Made by a program: the position numbers and the translations under genes. Shown in pieces: positions 52,516-61,365 of a stretch of 64,000 bases of DNA. The notes under the pieces are model-generated. The model was not told the origin of the DNA and ran no database searches. It was given only the letters and a program-made list of their open reading frames with translations. Every line of letters starts with the position of its first letter. The stretch's first letter is position 1. Source of the stretch: Pseudochrobactrum kiredjianiae (GTDB lineage: Bacteria; Pseudomonadota; Alphaproteobacteria; Rhizobiales; Rhizobiaceae); the NCBI RefSeq assembly GCF_030362795.1, contig NZ_JAUCBM010000010.1, positions 1 through 64,000 of the forward strand, given 5' to 3'.

Positions 52516-52731
52516 TCAGATCAGTGCATAAATCACTGAATTCAACTTTATACTGAGCGATGAAATATAAATAAGTTTGCGGATAACTTCGATATGCCGG
52601 AAGCCTTCAGCTATGGATGACTGATCACTATATCCAGTCATGAAGATGAATGAAATTTCGCGTTCTGAAAGTTGCTCTGCAACAGCTTCAGACGTAACGC
52701 ATTGAAGATTATAGGTAAATGCACCAATCAA
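52516..52731 (-). pseudogene. Receiver-domain (response regulator) C-terminal fragment
   Basis: The frame reads LSEREISFIFMTGYSDQSSI, then EGFRHIEVIRKLIYISSL. This is the second half of a receiver domain with the conserved switch Lys, but without the phospho-acceptor Asp half. The usual KP is KL. It is a truncated remnant facing the AI-2E gene. Confidence 0.6.
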
Positions 52732-52984
52732 GCTTATTAAAAATGTTCTTTACTGGCAGACATCAAAATTAAGTGAAGTACATCGCAAGATTTAAAGTCA
52801 TCAATGCCGGCTCTTTATGGAGTCTGTCACTTTTCGCCCACCAAATAATACACTGCGAAAAAAATCAGTACAAGTGCCAGATAGAGCTAGCCCTCGATGG
52901 TACAGATATATCTTATATCAGGGCCCTATATCTGATCGGGACCAGTGCATGTTAAGTCCTGGACACTAATAAAATCATATGAGC

Positions 52985-53095
52985 TGGGCGATAGCTTTCT
53001 TGAAGCCATCCATAATAACGGGGCGTTTGCTTCTACTAATAGGGTTTTCCTGTTGGATTAAATGTTAACAGAAAATCCCTCGATTATATCAGTGT
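52985..53095 (-). mobile_element. Left-end remnant of the copy-B IS3 element
   Basis: Read on the minus strand it matches the left end of the element at 11852, from near TGTTAACAG (11883) through the start of orfA, with many substitutions. It lies in inverse orientation to the C-terminal fragment at 54358. Confidence 0.65.
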
Positions 53096-53226
53096 AAGTC
53101 CAATAAGAGAAGATTTTGGTGTTAGCACCTTTGGTAGAGCTGTTTGCCAATCCAAAACACCTGAGCTACGTTGATTTATAAAATCGGATGTCAATCGGAT
53201 GGCTTCAAACGCAATCGAGGAATCAA

Positions 53227-54162
53227 ATGTCTTTTGAAATACTTCAGCTTTGCCCTCTAACGCCCGCTTTGGAAGCTCGATTACGCGTGCTGTATAAAGT
53301 TCATCGATGGTTTGAAATGTCAGATCAGTAAGCATTTTTAAGAGAAAATGCACACGCCATCAAAGGAGTTGTTACTGGTGGTCAAGTTGGCATTGCAAGT
53401 GAGTTGGCTGTGCGCTTACCCAATCTTGAAATTGTAGCCATTAACGGTGTGGGATTCGACAAAATAGATCTGTCACAAGCGCGAATGCTGGGCTACCGCG
53501 TGACTAACACGCCAGACGTATTGACTGCAGATGTGGCTGACACGGCCATTGGTTTGATCATTGCACAGGCTCGTCATATTACGCGGGCAGATAGTCATGT
53601 ACGTATGGGGGAATGGCAAAAATCTTCACTCGACCTTGGTACGCGCGTGACGGGCAGGCGTTATGGCATTTTCGGTCTTGGCCGTATTGGTACTGCTATT
53701 GCCAAGCGGCTGGAAGGTTTCGATGGACAGATCAGCTATATGGGGCGCACTAAACAGGACGTACCATATACTTATTATCCGAGCCTGATGGAGCTTGCTA
53801 AGAATTGTGATGTGCTGGTTATTGCTGCTTCGGCAAGTGGTGAAAACCGCCATATAGTGAATGAAGATGTGCTAACAGCGCTTAGTCCGCAGGGTGTATT
53901 GATTAACATTGCACGTGGCTCTTTGATTGATGAAACCGCATTAGTTCGGGCATTACAATCAGGCCAGCTTGGCGGGGCCGGACTGGATGTTTTTGAAAAT
54001 GAACCAACAGTTCCTACTGAATTATTTGATTTACAGAATGTTGTTTTAACGCCCCATATTGGCAGTGCGACGCATCAGTCACGCACAGCTATGGGAGAAT
54101 TAGTCTTGGATAATCTGGCGGCACATATTGCAGGTAAAGATCTGATCTCACCAGTCGTTTAA
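53227..54162 (+). pseudogene. D-isomer 2-hydroxyacid dehydrogenase with a nonsense codon 35
   Basis: The gene starts at ATG 53227 (MSFEILQLCPLTPALEARLR, VLYKVHRWFEMSDQ), hits TAA at 53329-53331, and continues in the same frame FLRENAHAIKGVVTGGQVGI to a normal C-terminus at 54162, about 311 codons. The Rossmann motif FGLGRIGTA, catalytic Arg (NIARGS), Glu (FENEP) and His (TPHIGSAT) are intact. The stop in frame makes the full enzyme unavailable unless read through. A shortened product from the TTG at 53404 would lack the N-terminal lobe. It is related to hydroxypyruvate/phenylpyruvate reductases. Confidence 0.85.
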
Positions 54163-54216
54163 GACATTATATTGGAAACTAAGGAGGCAGTTAATAATTG
54201 TAAGGTGCTGTTACTT

Positions 54217-54320
54217 GCGGGACATCTCAGTTACAATTTTCTGAGAGCTTCATAAGGGGTTTTGCCGTTGTGGGCGTGATACGGTCTAATAAAATTATAA
54301 ATTGCTTTTATTCAGCCATT
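54217..54320 (-). pseudogene. Transposase C-terminal remnant
   Basis: A minus-strand reading AIYNFIRPYHAHNGKTPYEA, then LRKL and a stop, resembles the C-terminus of IS3/IS481-type transposases (RPHxALGYKTPxEAL). No other part of the gene remains. Confidence 0.5.
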
Positions 54321-54357
54321 TTTACTTCGATATCGACATCCCCTTTGCAACACAACC

Positions 54358-54530
54358 GTGGAAAGCATATTTAAATCCATCAAATCAGAGATAGTCTGGC
54401 GTATAAGTTGTCAGAGCAAGCGATTACTGAAAATGCTGTTGGCCGATAAATTCATGGCTTTTATCTGTCAATACGGCGACATACCTCACTCAAATATAGA
54501 TCGCCGACTGAATTTGAGATCACCACAGAC
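54358..54530 (+). pseudogene. IS3 copy-B OrfB C-terminal remnant
   Basis: The DNA is similar to 12889-13060 (the segment encoding FKTIKSEIVWRTSFQTRAV and onward) but carries substitutions and frame breaks. It is a decayed fragment of the same element type as copy B. Confidence 0.7.
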
Positions 54531-54547
54531 TGTATAGAGTCCAAGTC

Positions 54548-55362
54548 GGTTCTGTCGCAAACTTTTCATGCCTGATGATCTGTGCAATGAATTGTGTCGA
54601 TTGCAGACGGACACGTGGCATTTAGCATGGTCGATTTCAAAGGAACGCATTTCCTCAAAAGTGTCACTCTTTATGCAGCTTTCTTCTACGTTCGTTATTC
54701 AGTTTCGTATCGTGATCTAAAGGAAATAAAGGCTGAACCTGGCTTTGGGATTGACCATGAGATATTGATCCGGTTGGTGGTTAAATTCTAGCCGCAGATT
54801 GCTACTCAGGCATAAAGACTCAAACGACCAACGCTTGGCGCGTTGATGAAACTTATATAAGAGTCAAAGGAAAATGGACTTATCTATATCGTGCCGTCGA
54901 TCGTGACGCCCAGACACTGGATTTGATGCTGTCTGAATGCCGGAACCTCGCCGCTTCACGACGTTTATTTAGAATAAGGCGTCTCAAGCAATGATGTTCC
55001 GCAGAAGAATGTTATTGATAAAAGCGGAGCCAATTTGGCTGGTGCACAGACTATAAACAGTATACTCAACTTCACCGATACGGGCAATCTGATTGAAGTC
55101 CTACACTTTAAATACCTGAACAACCTCCTTGTACAAGATCATCATTTTATCAAGCGGATCACCACGTCTATGATGGCTTTCAGCGCGTTTCATTCAGCCT
55201 CGGTTACAATCGCTGACAGCGAAGTGTCCCCCTAAGATTTATAAAAACCAATTGGCCAATGATAACTGGTTCCTATTTCAAATCTTCGCGGAACTCGCAT
55301 TATAATGGCATCCAGAATTAGCCTACTTCTAACCTAAACAAAACTTTGCCATATAAGCCATA
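54548..55362 (+). mobile_element. IS6-family element, degenerate (copy 3)
   Basis: The left end GGTTCTGTCGCAAAC is well kept; the right end near 55362 is degenerate. The plus-strand transposase is fragmented: VDFKGTHFLKSVTLYAAFFY, VRYSVSYRDLKEIKAEPGF, then after breaks WRVDETYIRVKGKWTYLYRA-like sequence and FIKRITTSMMAFSAFHSASV. It is closely related to copy 2 but more decayed. Confidence 0.82.
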
Positions 55363-55411
55363 AAATTGACAGTAACCCTCTCAACTGCGTTTTAACAGGC
55401 ATATTTTTTAA

Positions 55412-55436
55412 GGAACCATTCCAGCGCAAGAAAGTT
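55412..55436 (+). promoter_or_regulatory. EcfG-like promoter, GGAAC-N16-AGTT
   Basis: It keeps GGAAC and GTT with 16-base spacing, one base off CGTT, 35 bases before the PRC-barrel gene. Confidence 0.5.
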
Positions 55437-55470
55437 AGCAATATGCAACATACGTGCAAAGGAGATAGTT

Positions 55471-56068
55471 ATGTTAAAAGCGACACTTCTGGCAACGTCG
55501 TGTGCCTTATTTATTGGTAGTGCGGCCTATGCTGAGACAAGCGATACCACTACCGCACCAAGTGCGCCCACGGAACAACAACCACAGGCTTCCATTAAAA
55601 CTGAAAATATGTTCGGAAGCCCGTCATCAGACACTGCAACGGAAACCAATAAGGTCGGCTTTTTAGAAGCAAAACCGGGGCAGTTGCTGGTATCGTCCTT
55701 TATTGGGCAAAGTGTTTACGAGAGCGATGCAAACGACGCAAAATCCGTTGGCAAATTAAATGATCTCATTACAAGCCCAGATGGCCAGATTGATGCTGCG
55801 GTTATTGGTGTCGGGGGGTTTTCTGGGGGTTGGTGAAAAAGATGTAGCGGTTAGCCCTGATCAACTGCAACTCGCAATGCGTAGTGATGGGAAGAAATGG
55901 CTCGTTATCAAAGCAACTAAAGACGAGTTGAGCGCTGCCCCTTCTTTTGACCGCTCATCACTTTTCTCAGAAGGTGTAGCTGATCCAGCGGCGGCAGTAA
56001 AAGAAGCCAACCCTGAAATGCCCGCATCAACGCCACCGGCTGCTCCTCAAACAAATACAACACCATAG
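55471..56068 (+). pseudogene. Exported PRC-barrel protein, single-base frameshift
   Basis: AAGGAG precedes the ATG. A signal peptide (LLATSCALFIGSAAYAETS) and a Ser/Thr/Pro/Gln-rich linker lead into a PRC-barrel domain (LVSSFIGQSVYESDANDAKS, DGQIDAAVIGVGGF). At the tract GGGGGGTTTTCTGGGGG (55814-55830) one extra T shifts the frame and stops it at 55836. The next frame continues exactly as expected (LGVGEKDVAVSPDQLQLAMR, KKWLVIKATKDELSAAP) to 56068. Removing one T would restore about 198 codons. PRC-barrel exported proteins are common stress-regulon members. Confidence 0.85.
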
Positions 56069-56156
56069 TTTGAGGAAACATAAATTGACTGCCTGCAAAA
56101 ATATGCGGGCAGTCTCTGTTTCATTATCAGCACTCATTTTACAGGCAGGCAATCTC

Positions 56157-56324
56157 ATGACAGATGACAATAATACTGAGCCACTTACTAAAGATGAAGA
56201 CGTTAAATTCCTGGCTGAAAATTCAGACATTTCTCCATTACAAGCTTTGGAACTTATCAAGAAATACGGCCGTGACAGAGAAATTCTTCTAAAAGAAGCA
56301 CTAAAATTCAAAGCGGAAGGTTAA
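56157..56324 (+). CDS. DUF3606 family protein
   Basis: A 55-residue protein: LTKDEDVKFLAENSDISPLQ, then LELIKKYGRDREILLKEA, the compact DUF3606 pattern. The function is unknown; members occur among stress genes of rhizobia. I place the start at 56157 (MTDDNN), not the longer frame from 56070. It follows the PRC-barrel gene on the same strand and may share its promoter. A related sequence is at 30790-30966. Confidence 0.8.
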   Translation: MTDDNNTEPLTKDEDVKFLAENSDISPLQALELIKKYGRDREILLKEALKFKAEG

Positions 56325-56385
56325 AGATCATGGAAACGCATGAATAGAAACTCCCTACTTTAATTACACATCAACGGAGGGTGCT

Positions 56386-56703
56386 ATGTCCCAAGGAGAT
56401 AAATCAAAGTATACGGACAAACAAAAACGCAAAGCTGAGCATATTGCTGATAGCTATGAAAAACACGGCATCCCTGAAAAAGAGGCAGAAGCTCGCGCCT
56501 GGGCAACTGTGAATAAGGACGATGGCGGTGGAAACAAACCTGGCGGGTCAGGATACGGTAAAAAGACCGCAAATCCCGCTGCGCATAAAGGTGGCGAAAA
56601 GGGCGGTCAGGCAAGCGCCTCCAGAACACCTGAGCAACGCTCTGTCTCCGCTAAAAAAGCTGCTGAAACACGCAGGAAAAATAAAGAAAAATCAAATAAT
56701 TAA
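56386..56703 (+). CDS. KGG-type protein annotated in relatives as plasmid stabilization protein
   Basis: A 105-residue very hydrophilic, basic protein. The N-terminal half (KYTDKQKRKAEHIADSYEKH, then IPEKEAEARAWATVNKDDGG) is conserved in many rhizobial genomes. The C-terminal half is Gly/Lys-rich with KGGEKGGQASAS and RRKNKEKSNN, resembling KGG stress repeats. GGAGGG precedes the ATG. The name 'plasmid stabilization' is historical; a stress or DNA-binding role is as likely. Confidence 0.8.
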   Translation: MSQGDKSKYTDKQKRKAEHIADSYEKHGIPEKEAEARAWATVNKDDGGGNKPGGSGYGKKTANPAAHKGGEKGGQASASRTPEQRSVSAKKAAETRRKNKEKSNN

Positions 56704-56802
56704 ATCAAAGAATAGTATTGCCAAGTTATAAAACTTGATATGATTTATCCGGTTTGCAGGGCTAGACTGACAGAATAAATTTCAAGTCAGCGAGGTAAAA
56801 TG

Positions 56803-57030
56803 ATGGCATTTTCAGGCAAGCAGTACAGCGGAACATTTACGCCCGGGCAAGTCACCATTCTGCAATCAACATATGATGAAGTTTGCAGAATACTAGGTCG
56901 TTGTCCGACAACAGACACGAATAAAGAACAGCTTGCACGCGCAATAATCAGTATGTTTGAACAAGGGAATACAGATCCCAAATATATGGCCGGCAACATT
57001 ATACAGGCTGAATATTATTTGAAAAAATGA
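56803..57030 (+). CDS. Small conserved-looking hypothetical protein
   Basis: A 75-residue protein: AFSGKQYSGTFTPGQVTILQ, TYDEVCRILGRC, QLARAIISMFEQGNTDPKYM. The pattern resembles small proteins that are widespread in Hyphomicrobiales and have no assigned function. GAGG is seven bases before the ATG at 56803; an ATG at 56800 is the alternative. It is not exported. Confidence 0.7.
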   Translation: MAFSGKQYSGTFTPGQVTILQSTYDEVCRILGRCPTTDTNKEQLARAIISMFEQGNTDPKYMAGNIIQAEYYLKK

Positions 57031-57934
57031 TCAGAGCACATAGCTTTTTGGCACATAAGAAGCCAGATGTAGGTGGCACTCAATCAACAAAAACACGTCA
57101 AAGCATATAGATCGTCCGGATTGCTGAGTCTGTTAATTAACTCTTTGCCGCTCTTTTCTCGTCTAAAATTCTGGTAAGCACAGAATGCGCTTCTTCTTAT
57201 CCGGCAACAATGCTCGATGTCTATCACTACACACGACCTAAAATCTGCTTTTCTTTGCCGACATATGAAAGAATGTGTTGGTAATTGTGACCCACAAGCG
57301 AGCGAGAAAAGCCATACTTTGTTTGCTTTTCTTACGACAGAGGCATCCTCTCTTAGAGATCAGGACATTCCCATTTCACTCACTACCGATAATACTGACC
57401 AAAAAAGATGATCGGGATGTTTGGATTACGGCTTGTTGGTACACTGCCAAGCCGCTCCATCGTCGTTTTGAGGAGCCATAACTGATCTATTCATAAAATT
57501 GATCGCTATTTGTTTTTCATTGATGGTAATCACAGACAATGAATACCACTCTGACAAGGATAAACATTGAATACAATCAAGATTTAATCCTTGAGTTAAG
57601 TCATTGGAAAAATGATAAAGGCTCACTTTCAAAGCATGCATTTTTTGACTTGGGCGGAACGCTGCTGAATATCGCTTCAGCACCGTAAAAATATAATTCC
57701 CGCAACAATTACATGATATTCTACCTCATTTGCACTGGCATCTTGATGGCGCATTAGTACTCATAACAGGACACGTGGTTTGCTTTGCCGATACAATGTT
57801 CATTTCACATTGCTTTGACATTGCAAGACTGCGTGCCGCACAAATTCGTAATAGCGACAGGAGTATAAGCGCTCTTATGCAAATTTTAACAGTTTCAAAG
57901 CGGCCATTACTGGACGTACTTATACTGCGCGCTC
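57031..57934. other. 900-base region without a supported gene
   Basis: Several short frames exist (57217-57411 plus, 57426-57683 minus, 57730-57939 plus), but none has a ribosome site, a known motif or convincing composition. It looks like decayed DNA between stress genes and IS6 debris. Confidence 0.4.
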
Positions 57935-58525
57935 CGTAAAGACTTCGAAGGGTGAGCGATTATCGTTTGCAAATTGGTTCTTGCGGATCGCATGCGTCGT
58001 CTTCGACGCATGCGATTGTTGCAACTGCACTGTGTAATGCTTTGATACCCATCATAGGCTTGGTGATCCGCTTAATGAAACGATGGCCCTGCTCAAGGTT
58101 ATTGTTGGTACCGCTTTTATTAATGACGTCCTTGTGAAGAACGCCGATGGCTTGTGATACCTTTTTAAAGAAATACCGACCAGCATCGAGATTTCAGCGC
58201 TCCTAGAGTATAAACTCAAGCGTTTATCCGTCGCGATCCACCGTCAAATAATGATAGTTTCATATTCCTTTGATTTTTATATAGGTCTCATCAACACGCC
58301 ATTAACAATTGGTTAGCGTTTGCGTATCTGCGCCTGAAGCACAATCTGCGGTGAGTATCGAACAACTGCCGGTTCAATGTCGCATGATCGATCTCTACTC
58401 CGCGCTCAGCCATTATTTACTGAGATCTCGAGATGAAACTGAATAGCGAAGATAAAAGAAAACAGCATACAGAATGACACCTTTAAGGTAATCGACGCAC
58501 TTGAAATCAACCGTCATCCGCTAAC
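57935..58525 (-). pseudogene. IS6-family transposase, heavily decayed (copy 4)
   Basis: On the minus strand, pieces of the transposase are readable across frames: DFKCVDYLKGVILYAVFFYL, then WRVDETYIKIKG, RDG-TLEFIL and GHRFIKRITKPMMGIKALHS. Many stops and shifts are present. No clear inverted ends were found. Confidence 0.75.
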
Positions 58526-58571
58526 TCCACAATTAGTTATCAAATCCAAAGGTTTCATCGATCAACAGAAG

Positions 58572-58769
58572 TGTAATATTTGCGACAAAGCCGATAACAA
58601 CGACACTGGTGTATTAATGCTTTCGCAGTTTGCACATGCTTCACGTGAATTGAATAGCGCTCTTCTGGTCAACCCTTACGAGAATGAGTTTGTTTCGAAA
58701 GCTATTCATCATAGATTGATCAAGCCCTTGGAGGAAAATGATAAATCATTGGTGTGCGAATTATCTTGA
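58572..58769 (+). pseudogene. otsA: Trehalose-6-phosphate synthase (OtsA) C-terminal fragment
   Basis: A 65-codon frame without a start reads TGVLMLSQFAHASRELNSAL, then LVNPYENEFVSKAIHHRLIK and PLEENDKSL. This is the C-terminal nucleotide-sugar-binding part of GT20 trehalose-phosphate synthases (VLxLSxFAGAAxEL, ALxVNPYD). The preceding DNA is IS6 debris, so the rest of the gene has been lost. It suggests a former osmoprotection gene. Confidence 0.75.
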
Positions 58770-58950
58770 CGAATTGCGATGTACTTAGGCTGAGCCCTTC
58801 GTTATTTTCATGTTCAAGATATGCGGACACCTTAGGTTATTATATAATATAGCGCAGACTGCTTCAAAATAGCAGTTTCCATTTTTTTGAGGAACAGAAC
58901 CCTACTTCCGTTAGTTAATCAATCAAAGGTTCTAACGGAAGGAGTGTCCC

Positions 58951-59139
58951 ATGAAAGAAATTCCACCGCAAAAAGCCCGTCAAGGTGGAAAAGGCAGGCC
59001 TGTTCTGATCGTTTTAATCTCAAGCCTAATTATTGTTGCTTTGGTTTGGTTCGGCGCAGAAATTTATGGAAGCCATATTTCTGAAAGTGAGAACACTATG
59101 GAGTCAAATTCTTCAAATGAAGAAAGTTTGCGAAACTAA
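58951..59139 (+). CDS. Small single-pass membrane protein
   Basis: A 62-residue protein with a basic N-terminus (KEIPPQKARQGGKGRP), one membrane helix (VLIVLISSLIIVALVWFGAE, about 18-37) and an acidic tail. The GGAAGGAG ribosome site is strong. A GGAAC with AGTT 17 bases later at 58891-58916 is a weak EcfG-like promoter. The family is not recognised; similar small proteins accompany stress genes. Confidence 0.65.
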   Translation: MKEIPPQKARQGGKGRPVLIVLISSLIIVALVWFGAEIYGSHISESENTMESNSSNEESLRN

Positions 59140-59242
59140 ATTGACAAAAAATGGCTCAGATCATTTATGCGATATCGCTTATACGTTTAGATATATTAGC
59201 ATAATATTCTATGCCATTTGTAAAACGTATTGGGAGAAAGCA

Positions 59243-59458
59243 ATGGATTGGAATGAAATAAAAACGGATTGGCAACGTTATAAAGTTAATATTCGCGAAC
59301 AATGGGGCAACTTAACAACTGAAGAGATTGACGAAATTGCCGGTGAAGAGCACGCTTTAGAAAAAAAAATACAAGAACGTTATAGCCTGACCCCAGAGCA
59401 AGTTAGAGAGCAAATCAATCAGTGGGTCAAAAAATATCTAAAAGCTTCTAACAACTAG
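59243..59458 (+). CDS. CsbD/YjbJ-family stress protein
   Basis: A 71-residue protein: MDWNEIKTDWQRYKVNIREQ, WGNLTTEEIDEIAGEEHALE, then IQERYSLTPEQVREQI. This is the YjbJ/CsbD-like pattern (UPF0337). It starts at 59243 after GGGAGAA, not at the long frame from 59033. It accumulates in stress in relatives; the molecular role is unknown. It lies 103 bases after the small membrane protein. Confidence 0.82.
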   Translation: MDWNEIKTDWQRYKVNIREQWGNLTTEEIDEIAGEEHALEKKIQERYSLTPEQVREQINQWVKKYLKASNN

Positions 59459-59504
59459 CTATCAAATGATTGAATGAAATAAATTTTTTCATGTTAATAA
59501 AACT

Positions 59505-59945
59505 GGTTGTGTTGCAAAAATTCGATTTGAACGGAGTTCGGCTTTTCTCTGGACACAGTTATGCAGCGAGTGCTTCGGACTGTTGTTTGATTGAGAGTGC
59601 TTTTTGATCTGCTAAGACGCCTTGCTGTTTGCGCATCATGTGAATGAGTTCGATACCGGCGAGCGTGATGCCGGCTGCGGCTTCTGACTTGAACCCAAGC
59701 ATGGAGCGTGTGCGTCTTTTGATGCGACGATGATCCTGCTCAATCATGTTGTTCATGTATTTGTTGGAGCAGATGGCAATAGGTTTGCAAGTCTGGCTAA
59801 GCCCGCTTTCTGCATCACATCGTAGAATAGCAATCCTGTTGGTCTCGCTTCCATCAACGGTAATGCGCACTGGCCTGCCATGGCGGGCCAGTGCCTTGCG
59901 GATAAAGCGTTTAGCAGCACTCAGATCACGATGCTGGCTGAAATA
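59505..59945 (-). pseudogene. IS6-family transposase C-terminal part (copy 5)
   Basis: The inverted end GGTTGTGTTGC at 59505 and a minus-strand frame (SQHRDLSAAKRFIRKALARH, VDGSETNRIAILRCDAES, RIKRRTRSMLGFKSEAAAGI) show the C-terminal half of an IS6-family transposase of a different subgroup from copies 1-3. It ends abruptly against the IS110 gene near 59945. Confidence 0.8.
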
Positions 59946-60855
59946 GAACGACGCAAATCTCCAGCTTCAGCTAAGATCGTCAAGGCGTTGATAGGGCCAA
60001 TGCCGGGAATGGTCGTCAGAAGTTGGTAATCCGAATCATCTTTAAGTAACGCGATAGCCCGATCTTCTATTGCATTACGCTGAGCAATCAGGCTGCGCCC
60101 TTCCGCCAGAACAAGCCGAAACATTCGGATCGCTTCAGATTGTGCCGTGACTGGTAGCCCCACAGAGGTTTTGGCTGTCTCATAAATATCTGACAATAAA
60201 CGTTCTTTTGCAACACGACGACCAACGACGGTCCAAGCATTTTCTACGAACTAGTCATTGCGGTTATGATGTAGGGCGAAGGATATCGTTCGAGAAAGGC
60301 AAAGAACCAGTCACTGCGAGAACTGCGATGGAAGCGTCCAGCTTCGGGGAAATACAGCGGAAGGTAATGCGTTAGCACTCTATGCCAGAGTTCGGTTTTT
60401 GATCGCGATATAATCTCATGAGTTTTGGATAATTCCTGAAGGTCATTAGTCCCGCACAATAATGGATCGTGATAAAACTGTTCGTTCCCGATTTGCATCA
60501 TATGCAGAATAACCTGCGCATCCTTAGGATCATTTTTATCCCAACTGTTATGCAGTGCTTCACGCGTCCTGGCGAGTGCCACGGAAGATATCAGCTTCAC
60601 GTCAAATCCAGCTGTGGCAAGATGGTAAGCCAGTGCCCGATGATAATTGCCTGTAGCCTCAAAGGCCACACGGACTGGGCGACCATATTCTGACAGTATT
60701 GCAATCAATCTGTTAAAATCATCAAGCTGGTTTAAAATGGTCAGACGTCGACGACGCTTCTTATCGGTCAGGTCGATTAAAACCTCGTGACGTGTCATCG
60801 AAATATCGATTGCCACCAAAATCGGTGCAGTCTGTGAGATAATGTTATTGGTCAT
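59946..60855 (-). pseudogene. IS110-family transposase, frameshifted and truncated
   Basis: The N-terminal DEDD part (60244-60855) reads ILVAIDISMTRHEVLIDLTD, VAFEATGNYHRALAYHLATA and NDPKDAQVILHMMQIG. Near 60250 a frame shift produces a stop. The next frame continues AWTVVGRRVAKERLLSDIYE and the C-terminal IPGIGPINALTILAEAGDLR. The tail is lost at the junction with the IS6 fragment near 59945. It is therefore inactive. Confidence 0.88.
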
Positions 60856-60983
60856 GCTGGTCTCCCTTGTGGTGTGATTTTTGACAAAACCACTATAGGG
60901 ACCTTAGACCCGGTTATGACCACCTGTCGCATGCAATTTAAGGCTGCGCAGGCGGTCATAGCCGCTCGACTGACAGCATTCCG

Positions 60984-61304
60984 AATGTGTTATGGACCTG
61001 AGTATGTCAGTGGCAAGTTCATGGAATGGGCTGAAAAACAAGGCGTTACCATCAGTCACATCCAACCAGGAAAGCCGCAACAAAACGCTTATGTCGAACG
61101 CTATAACCGAACTGTTCGTCACGAATGGCTAGACCAACACATCATTGAAAGCATCGAAGAGGCTCAGGAATTCGCTACACAATGGCTCTGGACGTATAAA
61201 AACGAACGGCCCAATATGGGCATCGGCGGCATAACACCCGCACAGAAACTAAAAATGGCTGCGTAAATTCTACTGCAGAGCCCCATTAAAAACGGGGGAT
61301 TACC
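60984..61304 (+). mobile_element. 3' remnant of an IS3-family element related to copy A
   Basis: The orfB C-terminal part ([53 protein letters not shown]) ends at 61266, and the inverted end ATTACC lies at 61299-61304. The 5' part is missing, replaced by sequence next to IS110. It is related to copy A but clearly diverged. Confidence 0.85.
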
Positions 61305-61365
61305 AATGCAACTGTATGAGATGCAAAATCTTCTATTAATTTTCCCAAAAATCTCGGAAATTTTA

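Noticed and set aside
53084-53353. 89-codon minus-strand ORF
   Set aside because: It overlaps the N-terminal part of the D-2-hydroxyacid dehydrogenase, whose plus-strand frame is clearly conserved; the minus frame is a shadow.
57217-57939. Three short ORFs between the hypothetical gene and the IS6 remnant
   Set aside because: Each lacks a ribosome site, known motif and plausible composition.
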